NCBI GenBank assembly: GCA_035296565.1
Contig: DATHAQ010000007.1
Coordinates: 1-61,130, forward strand
DNA from: JACCZR01 sp035296565
GTDB lineage: Bacteria; Actinomycetota; Thermoleophilia; Solirubrobacterales; Thermoleophilaceae
Direction of reading: 5' to 3'
Length of the DNA: 61,130 bases
Positions 17,348 through 26,413 of the stretch are shown here, piece after piece; position 1 is the stretch's first letter; each line of letters starts with the position of its first letter. The notes beneath the pieces are model-generated. The model had not been told where the DNA came from. It searched no databases and was given only the letters and a program-made list of their open reading frames with translations. The translations under genes were made by a program, and so were the position numbers.

Positions 17348-17353
17348 AGCCTA
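17348..17353 (-). promoter_or_regulatory. Leaderless -10 element for quinone oxidoreductase
   Basis: TAGGCT, 6 nt, then GTG at 17341. Confidence 0.55.
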
Positions 17354-17363
17354 ACCCGCGGTA

Positions 17364-18947
17364 CTACAACGACACGGCGCGGCCCTCGAGGAACCCGTCG
17401 GAAGCCGCTAGGCGCTCGACGACCTCCTGGGGCACGGGGGAGTCGGCGGTGACCACCATCGCCGCCTCGCCGTCCTCCTCGGGCCGTCGGCCGACCGCGG
17501 CGGAGATCACGTTGACGCCCGCGGCGCCGAGCTCGGTGCCCACGCGCCCGAGCATCCCGGGCTGGTCGCGGTAGCGGAAGATCGCCAGGTGCTGCTCGAG
17601 CTGGACGTTGAAGCGCGAGCCCCAGGCCTCGAGCAGGTGCGGCCGGTTGACCCGGCTCAGCACGGTGCCTACCACGCGCTGCTCGGTCTCCCCCACCACC
17701 GTGACCCGCACGAGGTCGGTGAAGTCGCGTGCCGAGGGTTGGTTGGTCTCGGTGATCACGATTCCGCGCTCCTCAGCGAGCGAGGGGGCGTTGACGTCGT
17801 TGACGTCCTCCTCCACGTGGCCGGCGAGCACGCCCTTCAGCACCTGCACGGTGAGCAGGCGCGTGTCGCGCTCGGCCACGCGCCCGAGGTACTCGACCTG
17901 AAGCGAGTTGAGCCCGTCGGAGAGGCCCACCGCGATCCGGCCCAGCTGGTTGGCCAGCGGCAGGAAGGGGCCGAGCGCCTCGAGGTCCTCGGGCGCCACC
18001 GCCGGCACGTTGACGGCGCTGGTGACCACCCCGCCGGTCAGCGCGGCGGCCACCTGCTCGGCGGCCTGGACGCCGGCGCGGTCGGTGGCCTCGGCGGTGG
18101 AGGCGCCCAGGTGGGGCGTCACGATCACGTTCGGATAGCCGAACAGCGGGTGCTCGGTGATCGGCTCCTCCCTGAAGACGTCCAGGGCGGCGCCGGCGAC
18201 CTTGCCCGAGTCGAGCGCGGCCCTGAGGTCTTCCTCCACGAGCAGCGGACCGCGGGCCACGTTGAGCACCCGCACGCCGTCCTTCATCTTCGCGAAGGCC
18301 TCGGCGTCCAGGTAGTTCTCGGTGTCCGGGGTCTTGGGCAGGTGGATGGTGATGAAGTCCGACTCGGCGTAGAGCTCGTCGCTGGAGGCGGCGCGGTGGA
18401 CGCCCAGCTCGGAGAAGCGCTCCTCGGCCACGAAGGCATCGAAGGCCATCACGCGCATCCCGAAGGCCCGCGCGCGCTGGGCCACGAGCTGCCCGATGCG
18501 GCCGAAGCCGAGGATGCCGAGGGTCTTCTCGTAGACCTCCACCCCGCTGAACTTGGACCGGTCCCAGGCGCCGGAGCTCAGCGAAGCGTGGGCCTGGGGC
18601 ACGTTGCGGGCCAGGGCCAGCAGCAGAGCCATCGTGTGCTCGGCGGCGGTGATGACGTTCGACTGCGGCGCGTTGGCCACTACCACCCCACGGCGGGTGG
18701 CCGCCTCGACGTCCACGTTGTCCACGCCGACCCCCGCGCGCCCGACGGCGCGCAAGTTGTCGGCGCGCTCGAGCAGGTCGGCGGTCAACTTGGTGGCCGA
18801 GCGGATGAGGATGCCGTCGTACTGACCGATGGACTCGGCCAGATCGCCGTCCGACCAATCGGTCTTGACGTCGACCTCGAAGCCGGCGTCCTTCAACAGC
18901 CCCACTCCGGAGTCGCCGATCTTCTCGGCGACCAGGACCTTGGTCAC
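17364..18947 (-). CDS. serA: D-3-phosphoglycerate dehydrogenase
   Basis: 527 residues, the long actinobacterial form. First step of serine synthesis. Rossmann loop LGFGRIGQLVAQRARAFG (about 145-162), D-isomer dehydrogenase signatures VGRAGVGVDNVDVEAA (near 75-90) and NVARGPLLVEEDLRAALDSG (about 230-249), then a substrate-binding insertion domain and a C-terminal ACT domain (FRYRDQPGMLGRVGTELGAAGVNV, about 455-478) for serine feedback. The GTG overlaps the aminotransferase stop as GTGA; the longer open frame upstream is the wrong frame of that gene. Confidence 0.95.
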   Translation of the reverse strand: MTKVLVAEKIGDSGVGLLKDAGFEVDVKTDWSDGDLAESIGQYDGILIRSATKLTADLLERADNLRAVGRAGVGVDNVDVEAATRRGVVVANAPQSNVITAAEHTMALLLALARNVPQAHASLSSGAWDRSKFSGVEVYEKTLGILGFGRIGQLVAQRARAFGMRVMAFDAFVAEERFSELGVHRAASSDELYAESDFITIHLPKTPDTENYLDAEAFAKMKDGVRVLNVARGPLLVEEDLRAALDSGKVAGAALDVFREEPITEHPLFGYPNVIVTPHLGASTAEATDRAGVQAAEQVAAALTGGVVTSAVNVPAVAPEDLEALGPFLPLANQLGRIAVGLSDGLNSLQVEYLGRVAERDTRLLTVQVLKGVLAGHVEEDVNDVNAPSLAEERGIVITETNQPSARDFTDLVRVTVVGETEQRVVGTVLSRVNRPHLLEAWGSRFNVQLEQHLAIFRYRDQPGMLGRVGTELGAAGVNVISAAVGRRPEEDGEAAMVVTADSPVPQEVVERLAASDGFLEGRAVSL

Positions 18948-20128
18948 GCGGGGGCGGCGACGGGCACGCCCGCCTCGAGGAAGACCCGCTGGGCGGCTCC
19001 CACACCGGCTCCGAGATCGACGTCGGCGCCCAGCTCGCGCAGGGTCATCTCGAACGCGGCGATCGTCGTGACGATGTCGAAGGCGCCGAAGTACCCACAG
19101 TGGGCGATGCGGGCGATCTTGCCCTTCAGCTTGCCCTGGCCGCCGGCGATGGTGACGCCGTACTTGTCGCGCATCGTCTTCGGGACCTTCGCGCCGTCGA
19201 TCGTGTCGGGCAGTGTTATGGCGGTCACGACGTTGGCGTTCTCGTCGTCGGGGCCGAACTGCTCGAGCTCCAGCCCGGCCACCGCCGCGCGAGCGGCGCG
19301 ACCGAGCAGCCGGTGGCGCTCGAAGACCTGCTCGAGGCCCTCCTCCTCGATCATCCCCAGCGCCACGTCGAGCGCCATCCAGGCGCTGACCGCCGGGGTG
19401 AAGGGCGAGTCGGGCGGGTCCTTGCGCTGTCCGGCCGCGGTCTTCAGCCAGTCGAAGTAGTACCCGCGGCGCGACGCGGTGGCGGCGCGGCCCAGCGCCG
19501 CCTCGTTGGGGCTCGCGAAGCCGAGCCCGGGCGGCGACATGAGCGCCTTCTGCGAGCCGGAGACGACGACGTCGACGCCCCACTCGTCCTGAGGGATCGG
19601 GATTGCGCCCAGGCCCGACACGGCGTCGACGGCGATGAGCGCGCCGTGGCGGTGAGCGACCTCTGTCAGCTCCCGGACGTCGTTGACCACGCCCGTGGAC
19701 GTCTCCGAGAGGGTGGTGAAGACCACCTCCACCCGATCGTTGGCGCCCAGCAGGTGGTCCAGCTCGGCTGGCTCGACCTTCTCGCCCCAGCCCGCGTCGT
19801 GGTGGATCAGCTCCGCGCCGTAGGCGTCGCACAGCTCGGCCCAGCGCTCGCCGAACTTGCCGCAGGAGACCACCAGCGCCGGCTCACCGGGCCGGGTGAG
19901 GTTGGCCACCGCGGACTCCATGCCGCCCGAGCCCGAGGAGGCGAAGCCCAGCACGTCGTTCTTGGTCTGGAAGACCATCTTCAGGCGCTCCAGGGAGCGG
20001 GCGTAGACCTCGATGAAGGCGGGCGCGCGGTGGTAGAGGATGGGCTCGGCCATGACCTGCGACACCGACGGTGGAAGGGGCGTGGGTCCGGCGGTCATGA
20101 GGTACTGCTTCAGGAAGGGATTCGGCAT
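18944..20128 (-). CDS. Class V aminotransferase, probable phosphoserine aminotransferase
   Basis: 394 residues, alanine-glyoxylate/serine-pyruvate aminotransferase family. N-terminal LMTAGPTPLPPSV motif, cofactor-binding SGSGGMESAV (about 69-78) and PLP lysine in VSGSQKALMSPPGLG (about 198-212). No SerC homologue is seen and this gene is coupled to serA by GTGA, so it most likely makes phosphoserine from 3-phosphohydroxypyruvate; family members adjacent to serA in other bacteria are thought to do this. Glyoxylate transamination is the alternative. ATG at 20128 with TAAGGT 10 nt upstream. Confidence 0.85.
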   Translation of the reverse strand: MPNPFLKQYLMTAGPTPLPPSVSQVMAEPILYHRAPAFIEVYARSLERLKMVFQTKNDVLGFASSGSGGMESAVANLTRPGEPALVVSCGKFGERWAELCDAYGAELIHHDAGWGEKVEPAELDHLLGANDRVEVVFTTLSETSTGVVNDVRELTEVAHRHGALIAVDAVSGLGAIPIPQDEWGVDVVVSGSQKALMSPPGLGFASPNEAALGRAATASRRGYYFDWLKTAAGQRKDPPDSPFTPAVSAWMALDVALGMIEEEGLEQVFERHRLLGRAARAAVAGLELEQFGPDDENANVVTAITLPDTIDGAKVPKTMRDKYGVTIAGGQGKLKGKIARIAHCGYFGAFDIVTTIAAFEMTLRELGADVDLGAGVGAAQRVFLEAGVPVAAPA

Positions 20129-20148
20129 GGGCCGTTCGACCTTAGCGG

Positions 20149-20814
20149 TCAGGTGAGGAGGCCGAGAACGCCCTTCACGAGTGCGATCGCGATGGTGCCC
20201 GAGTTGTTGTCCTCGAGGTCTCGCCGGAAGTCCTCGTCGGTCGCGAGGAGCACGAAGAAGAGGATCCAGAAGATCGTCGCGAGCAGCGACAGGACCGTGG
20301 CGACGATCCCCACGATGAAGCCCGCCTGCGCGAGACCGCGGTGCTTTGGGGTCTCGCCCTCGTCGACCCTTGCCCGCCCCTTGCGCGAGTAGACGATCCC
20401 GGCAATCGACAGGCCTAGCGACACGATCGTGCTCAGGCCCGCGAAGAAGAACAGCAGGCCGCCGCCCACGAGCGACAGCACGAACCCCGCGACGGCGGGG
20501 TTGTTGTCGGGCTCCCGCGGGGGCGGCGGGCCCCAGGCCGGGTATCCGGGCGGCTGCTGCTGCCAGCCCTGAGGGGGCGGATAGCCGTAGCCGGTGGGCG
20601 GTCCGTAGCCGTAGGGCTGCTGCCAGGCCTGCGGCGGGGGCTGGGGGTAGTGCTGCTGCGGGGGCGGTTGGTGCTGGGGCGGCTGGGCCTGCTGCGGGGG
20701 GCCGTGCGCGGGCGGCGGCAGCGGCTGCGTGGGGTCCTGGCCCCCCTCGCCCAGGTCGGGCTCCGGGCCGGGCGGGTCGGGAGGCAGGAAGCCGCTGTGG
20801 CCCTGGTCGGCCAT
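20149..20814 (-). CDS. DUF4190-like membrane protein with Pro/Gln-rich N-terminus
   Basis: 221 residues. Residues 1-105 are a disordered cytoplasmic region very rich in P, Q, G and Y (repeats of PPP-Q and QQ-P-Y-G). Then two to three membrane segments at about 113-150 and 163-190, with NNPAVAGFVLSLVGG-LLFF and LAQAGFIVGIVATVLSLL typical of DUF4190. Function unknown; Pro/Gln/Tyr-rich tails on such proteins are common in actinobacteria. ATG overlaps the ilvC stop (ATGA), so it is translated with ilvC although unrelated to it. Confidence 0.82.
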   Translation of the reverse strand: MADQGHSGFLPPDPPGPEPDLGEGGQDPTQPLPPPAHGPPQQAQPPQHQPPPQQHYPQPPPQAWQQPYGYGPPTGYGYPPPQGWQQQPPGYPAWGPPPPREPDNNPAVAGFVLSLVGGGLLFFFAGLSTIVSLGLSIAGIVYSRKGRARVDEGETPKHRGLAQAGFIVGIVATVLSLLATIFWILFFVLLATDEDFRRDLEDNNSGTIAIALVKGVLGLLT

Positions 20815-21803
20815 CAGAACTCCTGGTCGATCCAGTCCATCTTCGAGCGCAGCTCCTTGCCCTCGCGCTCGATCTGGTGGTCCTGACCCTCCTTGCGCAT
20901 GCGCTGGAAGTTCTCCTGGCCGGCCTCGTTCTCGGCGATCCACTCGCGCGCGAAGTCCCCCGACTGAATGTCACCGAGGATCTTCCTCATCGCATCGCGC
21001 GTCTCGTCGGTGATCACCTTCTTGCCACGCGTCAGGTCGCCGTACTCGGCGGTGTTCGAGATCGAGTAGCGCATGCCGGTGATGCCCTTCTCGTACATCA
21101 GGTCCACGATCAGCTTCAGCTCGTGCATGCACTCGAAGTAGGCCAGGCGAGGGTCGTAGCCGGCGTCGACCAGCGTCTCGTAGCCCGCCCGCACCAGCTC
21201 GGTCACGCCGCCGCACAGCACGGCCTGCTCGCCGAACAGGTCCGTCTCGGTTTCCTCCTTGAAGGTGGTCTCGATCACGCCCGCGCGGGTGCAGCCGATG
21301 CCCTTGGCGTACGCGAGCACGAGGTCGCGCGCGTTGCCCGTGGCGTCGCGGTGGACGGCCATCAACCCGGGCACGCCCTCGCCGTCCACGTACTGGCGGC
21401 GCACCAGGTGCCCGGGACCCTTGGGGGCGACCATGCCGATGTCCACCTCCGGGCCGGGGTCGATCTGGCCGAAGTGGATGGAGAAGCCGTGGGCGAAGAG
21501 CAGGAGGTTGCCCGGCGCGACGCCGTCGGCGATCTCCGACTCCCAGATGGCCTTCTGCTTCTCGTCGGGCAGCAGCACCATCACCGCCTCGCCCTCGCTG
21601 GCGGCGTCGCCCACCGAGAGCACGCGCAGGCCGTCGCCCTCGGCCTTCGCGACGGACTCCGAGCCCTCGCGCAGGCCGACCACCACGTCGACGCCGGAGT
21701 CCCGGAGGTTCAGGGCGTGAGCGTGGCCCTGGGAGCCGTAGCCCAGGATGGTCACGGTCTTGTCCTTGAGCAGTCCGAGGTCGGCATCGTCGTCGTAGAT
21801 CAT
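20814..21803 (-). CDS. ilvC: Ketol-acid reductoisomerase
   Basis: 329 residues, class I enzyme. NADPH- and Mg-dependent isomerisation and reduction of acetolactate or acetohydroxybutyrate for valine, leucine and isoleucine. GYGSQGHAHALNLRDSG (about residues 20-36) is the NADPH loop; APKGPGHLVRRQY (about 126-138), the metal-binding DLFGEQAVLCGGVTELV (about 185-201) and YFECMHELKLIVDLMYE (about 221-237) follow. ATG at 21803 is coupled to menE by ATGA; the extra N-terminal frame in front is menE sequence. It is separated from ilvBN (31.4-33.8 kb). Confidence 0.96.
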   Translation of the reverse strand: MIYDDDADLGLLKDKTVTILGYGSQGHAHALNLRDSGVDVVVGLREGSESVAKAEGDGLRVLSVGDAASEGEAVMVLLPDEKQKAIWESEIADGVAPGNLLLFAHGFSIHFGQIDPGPEVDIGMVAPKGPGHLVRRQYVDGEGVPGLMAVHRDATGNARDLVLAYAKGIGCTRAGVIETTFKEETETDLFGEQAVLCGGVTELVRAGYETLVDAGYDPRLAYFECMHELKLIVDLMYEKGITGMRYSISNTAEYGDLTRGKKVITDETRDAMRKILGDIQSGDFAREWIAENEAGQENFQRMRKEGQDHQIEREGKELRSKMDWIDQEF

Positions 21804-22948
21804 CGCGGCGGGGACTCTAGTTGGGCGCGCAGCAGCTTCCCGGCCTGGTTGCGGGGCAGCTCGGCGACGTAACGGACTGCCTTGGGCACCTCGTGGCGGG
21901 ACAGCCGCCGGCGGGCGTGGGCCAGCAGCTCGGCCTCGGGAACGTTCCCCACCACGAAGGCCACCACGGCCTCCCCCCACTCGGGGTCAGCACGCCCGGC
22001 GACCCCCGCCTCGGCCACCCCTGGGTGCTCTTCGAGCACCGCCTCCACCCGGGCCGGGGCCACGTTCTCGCCGCCGCTGATGATCGTGTCGTCCTTCCGT
22101 CCCTCGACGGTCAGCCGGCCCTGCTCGTCCAGGCTCCCCAGATCGCCCGTGGCGAGCCAGCCGTCGGCGGCCACCATCGGCCCTCGCACCAGGATCTCGC
22201 CGTCGCCGGCGACACTCAGCTCGACACCGGGCAGCGGATCGCCGGGGATGCCGGTGGCCACCGCCGACGCCGTCTCGGTCATGCCGTAGGTGGGCACGAC
22301 CGGCAGCCCGCCGCCCAGCAGCCCGCGCGGGATCGGCCCGCCGCCCAGCAGGAGGGCCCGAAGCGCGGGCGCCTCCAGCTCGCCGAGCCGATCGAGCATG
22401 GTCGGCACGAGCGAGACGTGCGTGATGGCGCCCCGGGCCAGTTCTTGACGCACGCGGTCGACTTCGAAGCGCTCGTGCACCACCAGGGTCGAGCCGAAGA
22501 TCGCGGCCCGGTGGACGATGGCCAGGCCGCCGACGTGGTGCAGCGGCATGCAGGCCAACCAGCGGTCATTGGGCCCTAGGCCGAGCCGCTCACCCAGCGC
22601 GCGGGCGCTGGCCTCGTGGTTCGCGCGCGTGAGCTCGACCGGGCGCGGCTCGGCGGTGGTGCCGGAGGTGAAGACGATCGACTGGGCGTCGCTGCGCTGC
22701 GGCACCGGGGGCGGCTCGCCCTCGGGGTCGTGGGGGACCAGCGTCCCGCCGCCGCGCGCGAGCGCGTGGACCTCGACCACGAACTCCGTGCCCGGCCGCG
22801 CGGGCACCGCCTCCACGCCCCCGCGGGCTCGCCGCCCCACCTCGGCGTCCAGCTCGGCGTAGCTGAGCGAGCGGCCCTCGGCGACGAGGGCGACGCGATC
22901 TGGCGCGCGGCGCGCGGCGGTGCTCACCCAGTCGTCCAGAGGACGCAT
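21800..22948 (-). CDS. menE: o-Succinylbenzoate-CoA ligase
   Basis: 382 residues, short for an AMP-forming ligase, as is usual for actinobacterial MenE. Activates o-succinylbenzoate with CoA and ATP in menaquinone synthesis. AMP-binding loop SIVFTSGTTAEPRPVEL (about 88-104), YGMTETAS (about 222-229), ATGDLG (about 268-273), GRKDDTIISGGENV (about 283-296) and C-terminal lysine in RNQAGKLLR. The start is only 15 bp from the divergent menB start. First gene of a run menE-ilvC-DUF4190. Confidence 0.92.
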   Translation of the reverse strand: MRPLDDWVSTAARRAPDRVALVAEGRSLSYAELDAEVGRRARGGVEAVPARPGTEFVVEVHALARGGGTLVPHDPEGEPPPVPQRSDAQSIVFTSGTTAEPRPVELTRANHEASARALGERLGLGPNDRWLACMPLHHVGGLAIVHRAAIFGSTLVVHERFEVDRVRQELARGAITHVSLVPTMLDRLGELEAPALRALLLGGGPIPRGLLGGGLPVVPTYGMTETASAVATGIPGDPLPGVELSVAGDGEILVRGPMVAADGWLATGDLGSLDEQGRLTVEGRKDDTIISGGENVAPARVEAVLEEHPGVAEAGVAGRADPEWGEAVVAFVVGNVPEAELLAHARRRLSRHEVPKAVRYVAELPRNQAGKLLRAQLESPPR

Positions 22949-22956
22949 CGTACGAT
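22947..22956. promoter_or_regulatory. Palindrome in the menE/menB start region with menB -10
   Basis: ATCGTACGAT is a perfect 10-bp palindrome touching the menE ATG. Its right part, TACGAT (22951-22956), ends 7 nt before the menB GTG and reads as a leaderless -10. The symmetric sequence could also bind a dimeric regulator. Confidence 0.5.
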
Positions 22957-22963
22957 TGCCCGC

Positions 22964-23809
22964 GTGGACGCCGAGCGCCAGATCCGCCCCGGTGCCGCCT
23001 GGCAGGCCGAGGGCGAGTACGAGGACATCCGCTACGAGCTGGCGGAGGGCATCGCCAAGCTCACCATCGCTCGCCCCGAGGTGCGCAACGCCTTCCGGCC
23101 CGAGACGCTGATCGAGCTCTCCGACGCGCTGGAGCGCGCCCGCGAACACCCCGAGGTCGGCGTGATCGTGCTCACCGGCGAGGGTCCGCTCGCCTTCTGT
23201 TCGGGCGGCGACCAGAACGTGCGTGGCGACACGGGCTACATGACCGGCGGGCAGGGCGTGGGCCGCTTCCACGTGACCGACCTGCACGTGCAGATGCGCC
23301 GCCTGCCCAAGCCGATCGTCGCGATGGTGGCCGGCTTCGCAGTGGGTGGAGGGCAGGTGCTGAACGTCTGCTGCGACCTCTCCATCGCCGCCGACAACGC
23401 CCGCTTCGGCCAGACCGGCCCGCGCGTGGGCAGCTTCGACGGCGGCTTCGGCGCCGCCCTGCTCGCCCAGCAGGTTGGGCAGAGGAAGGCCAAGGAGATC
23501 TGGTTTTTGTGCCGCCAGTACGACGCGCGGCAAGCGTTGGACATGGGGCTGGTCAACACGGTGGTCCCGCTCGAGGAGCTCGAGGAGGAGACGGTGCGCT
23601 GGGCGCGCGAGATGCTGGCCCTCTCCCCCTTCTCCCTGCGGCTGCTCAAGGCGTCCTTCCACGCCGCCGAGGACGGCATTGCCGGCCTACAGCAGCTTGC
23701 TCACGACACCAACCTGCTCTTCTACGCCAGCGAGGAGGCCAAGGAGGGGAGGGAGGCCTACAAAGAGCGCCGCCGGCCCGACTTCGGGCGCTTCCCCAAG
23801 CGTCCGTGA
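22964..23809 (+). CDS. menB: 1,4-Dihydroxy-2-naphthoyl-CoA synthase
   Basis: 281 residues, crotonase superfamily. Cyclises o-succinylbenzoyl-CoA. Visible: RPEVRNAFRPET (about 30-41), CSGGDQNVRGD (oxyanion region with the SGGDQ motif of MenB, about 78-88), FAVGGGQVLNVCCDLSIAADNARFGQTGPRVGSFDGG (from about 121) where G-Q-T-G-P-K/R-V-G-S-F-D is diagnostic, and the C-terminal RRPDF-FPKRP. GTG at 22964 is fixed by the leaderless -10. menA follows with a GTGA overlap. Confidence 0.95.
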   Translation: MDAERQIRPGAAWQAEGEYEDIRYELAEGIAKLTIARPEVRNAFRPETLIELSDALERAREHPEVGVIVLTGEGPLAFCSGGDQNVRGDTGYMTGGQGVGRFHVTDLHVQMRRLPKPIVAMVAGFAVGGGQVLNVCCDLSIAADNARFGQTGPRVGSFDGGFGAALLAQQVGQRKAKEIWFLCRQYDARQALDMGLVNTVVPLEELEEETVRWAREMLALSPFSLRLLKASFHAAEDGIAGLQQLAHDTNLLFYASEEAKEGREAYKERRRPDFGRFPKRP

Positions 23810-24681
23810 CCGCGCGCTTGTGGCTCGTGGCCGCCCGGCCGCGGACCCTCCCCGCCGCCATCGCCCCCGTTCTGGTGGGAACCGCGCTGGCCGTCTCGGA
23901 GGACCACTTCCGAGCCCTCGCCTTCGTAGCCGCCTTGATCGGCAGCGTCTTCATCCAGATCGGCACGAACCTGTCCAACGACCTCTCCGACGCGCGGCGC
24001 GGCGCCGACACCGAGGACCGCCTCGGCCCGGTGCGCGTGACCGCCGGCGGGCTGATGCCGCCGCGCCGGGTCCTCATCGGGACCTACGTGGCCTTCGGAG
24101 TCGCGGTGGCCTGCGGCATCTACCTCACCGCCGAGGCGGGCTGGGAGGTCCTGGTGATCGGCATCGCCTCGATCGTGGCGGGGGTGCTCTACACCGGCGG
24201 CCCTCGCCCCTACGGCTACGAGGGCCTCGGCGAGGTGTTCGTGTTCCTCTTCTTCGGCGTCGTCGCGGTCACGGGCTCGTACTTCGTCCAGACCGAGGAG
24301 CTGCGTTGGGAGGCGTTCGTGCTCTCGGTGCCCGTCGGCCTGCTGGCGTCCGCGATCCTGGTGGTCAACAACGTGCGCGACGTGGACACCGACCGCCGGG
24401 CGGGCAAGCGGACCCTGGCGGTGAAGTTGGGCCGCCGGACGGCGATCCGTTTGTTCGCCGCGATGGTGGTCGGGGGGCTCCTCGTCCCCGTGGGCCTCGC
24501 GATCGCGAACGGGTGGCCCTGGCTGCTGTTGCCCCTGGCCTCCGCCCCGCTCGTGCCCTCGTTACTGAAGACGGTGGCGACCCGCCGGGACGGGCCGGCC
24601 CTCAACGGGGCGCTGGCCGACACCGGCCGGCTGCTGGCGGTCTTCTCGCTGCTGCTGGCCGGGGGGGTCGTGCTGTCGTGA
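23806..24681 (+). CDS. menA: 1,4-Dihydroxy-2-naphthoate polyprenyltransferase
   Basis: 291 residues, UbiA family integral membrane enzyme with about eight to nine helices. Attaches the isoprenoid tail to DHNA. The two Asp-rich prenyl-diphosphate sites are seen: NLSNDLSDARRGADTED (about 50-66) and NNVRDVDTDRRAGKRTLAV (about 188-206). Opening RPRTLPAAIAPVLVGTA is typical of MenA. GTG start overlaps the menB stop as GTGA; menC overlaps its own stop in the same way. Confidence 0.94.
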   Translation: MTARLWLVAARPRTLPAAIAPVLVGTALAVSEDHFRALAFVAALIGSVFIQIGTNLSNDLSDARRGADTEDRLGPVRVTAGGLMPPRRVLIGTYVAFGVAVACGIYLTAEAGWEVLVIGIASIVAGVLYTGGPRPYGYEGLGEVFVFLFFGVVAVTGSYFVQTEELRWEAFVLSVPVGLLASAILVVNNVRDVDTDRRAGKRTLAVKLGRRTAIRLFAAMVVGGLLVPVGLAIANGWPWLLLPLASAPLVPSLLKTVATRRDGPALNGALADTGRLLAVFSLLLAGGVVLS

Positions 24682-25685
24682 AGCGCTCGGTGCTGCGGCT
24701 GTCGCTCCCGCTGCGAGAGCCCTTCGTGACCTCGGGTGGCGTGGTCTCGGCCCGCGAGCTCGCACTGTTGCGCATCGAGGACGACGACGGCCTGGCCGGC
24801 TACGGAGAGGCCGCGCCGCTGGAGAGCTACGACGGCGTCAGCCTCGACGCCGTCATCGGCGAGCTCAGGGTGGAGGGCGCGGCCGCGCTGCCGCAGGCGC
24901 GAGCGGCCGAGGAGCTGGCGCGGCTGGACCTGCAGGCGCGTCGCGAGGACCGCGCCCTCGGCGAGCCCGGGGCCGACGCCATCGTGGTCAACCGCACGCT
25001 CGGCGGTGGCCCGCCGGGCGAGATGGCGGGGCGAGCGCGGGAGGCGGTGCGCGAGGGTTACTCGTGTCTGAAGCTGAAGGTCGGCCTGCCCGACGACCTG
25101 GAGCGCGTGGCCACCGTCCGCGAGGCGATCGGGCCTTGGCCGGCGCTGCGCGTGGACGCCAACGGGGCATGGGGCGTCGACGAGGCGCGCGAGGCGATCG
25201 CCGCGCTGGCGCCCTACGACCTGCAGCTGGTCGAGCAGCCGTGCCGGACCCTGGAGGAGCTCGCCCTGCTGCGAGCCGAGGTGGAGGTGCCGCTGGCGGC
25301 GGACGAGTCGATCGCCGGGCCCGCCGACGTGCGGGTCGCGGCCGAGCTGCGGGCCTGCGACGCGGTGAACGTCAAGCTCGCTTCCTCGGGCGGTTTCGGG
25401 ACCGCTCGTGAGGCGGTCCGCGCGGCCCGCTACAGCGGCCTGGAGCCCTACCTCTCCAGCACGCTGGACGGCCCGTGGGGCATCGCGGCGGCGCTGCAGC
25501 TGGCCGCCTCCGAGCGCCTGTCGCTGGCCTGCGGCCTCGCGACCCTGGAGCTGTTCGACTCGCGGCTGGCCCGTGCGCTCCCCCGCCCCCGCATGGGCCT
25601 CATGGCCGTGCCCGAGGGCCCGGGGCTGGGAGTCGAGCCCGACCCGCAGGCCCTCGAGGCCGTGATGGTCGAGCGGGTGGTCTAG
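24678..25685 (+). CDS. menC: o-Succinylbenzoate synthase
   Basis: 335 residues, enolase superfamily. Dehydrates SHCHC to o-succinylbenzoate. Barrel motifs: KLKVGL (catalytic Lys, about 132-137), LRVDANGAW (metal Asp, about 155-163), QLVEQPC (metal Glu, about 181-187), LAADESI (metal Asp, about 206-212) and VNVKLASSGG (second Lys, about 232-241). GTG start coupled to menA. Its TAG stop shares a CTAG with the convergent menH stop. Confidence 0.93.
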   Translation: MKRSVLRLSLPLREPFVTSGGVVSARELALLRIEDDDGLAGYGEAAPLESYDGVSLDAVIGELRVEGAAALPQARAAEELARLDLQARREDRALGEPGADAIVVNRTLGGGPPGEMAGRAREAVREGYSCLKLKVGLPDDLERVATVREAIGPWPALRVDANGAWGVDEAREAIAALAPYDLQLVEQPCRTLEELALLRAEVEVPLAADESIAGPADVRVAAELRACDAVNVKLASSGGFGTAREAVRAARYSGLEPYLSSTLDGPWGIAAALQLAASERLSLACGLATLELFDSRLARALPRPRMGLMAVPEGPGLGVEPDPQALEAVMVERVV

Positions 25686-26398
25686 GACTCCACCCGCACC
25701 AGGAAGCGCTCGATGCGCGCGGCCACGGCGTCCGGCTGCTGGAGATGGGCCGCGTGGCCCGCGTCCTGGATGGCTTGCGCCCGACCGTCGGGGACCAGGT
25801 CGGCCATGCGCCGGGCCGCCGACAGATAGCGCTCGTCGCGTGCGCCGGCCAGCGCGAGCAACGGGAGCCCGAAGGCGGGCAGCCGCTGCCAGAACGGCTC
25901 TGTCACGCCCTGGCCGGCGGTGCGCAGCAGCCGGGCGAGCTGGTCCCCGGTGAAGCTGAGGCGCCCCGGCCGCTGTTGCTCGATCAGGAGCTCCGACTGG
26001 TCGGCGAACAGCGGCTGACGCTCCCAGACGTCGACCACCTCTTCGATGGGCGAGCGCTCCATCCACGACGCCAGCTGTTCGTCGGCGTTCTGGCGCTGCC
26101 CGCGGTTCGCCTGCGACTCCAGCCCGGGCGAGGAGCCGAGCGTGATCAGCCCGCGGTAGCGCGAGGGCTCGCGCAGGGCGGCCTGGAGCGACAGCCGGCC
26201 GCCCAGCGAGTAGCCGCACAGCACTGCGCCACCCCGTCGGGCAGCATCGGCGATCTCCCGCAGGCGGCCCTCCCGATCGTGCTCGGCGTGATCGACCAGG
26301 ACGCTCGGATAGCGTTGCGACAGGAGGTCGGCGACGGGCGCCCAGGCCTCGCCGCGCTGCATGAAGCCGGGGACGAACACGACCAGGGGCGCAGCCAC
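25682..26398 (-). CDS. menH: Alpha/beta hydrolase, probable MenH (SHCHC synthase)
   Basis: 238 residues. Alpha/beta-hydrolase: oxyanion strand VVFVPGFMQRGEAW, nucleophile elbow GYSLGGRLS (Ser about residue 71) and a late His in DAGHAAHLQQP. Members between menC and menD eliminate pyruvate from SEPHCHC. G-Y-S-L-G-G-R is the typical MenH elbow, so I prefer MenH to a generic esterase. GTG start, 15 bp from the divergent menD ATG. Convergent with menC. Confidence 0.82.
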   Translation of the reverse strand: MAAPLVVFVPGFMQRGEAWAPVADLLSQRYPSVLVDHAEHDREGRLREIADAARRGGAVLCGYSLGGRLSLQAALREPSRYRGLITLGSSPGLESQANRGQRQNADEQLASWMERSPIEEVVDVWERQPLFADQSELLIEQQRPGRLSFTGDQLARLLRTAGQGVTEPFWQRLPAFGLPLLALAGARDERYLSAARRMADLVPDGRAQAIQDAGHAAHLQQPDAVAARIERFLVRVES

Positions 26399-26413
26399 GC
26401 CATCACTAAAGCG

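Noticed and set aside
17364..19832. 822-codon frame spanning serA and the upstream gene
   Set aside because: Only the part from GTG 18947 matches SerA; the rest is the wrong frame of the aminotransferase gene, rich in R, G and A.
25475..26413. N-terminal extension of MenD over menC/menH
   Set aside because: MenD homology begins at ATG 26414; the extension is antisense to menH and not conserved.
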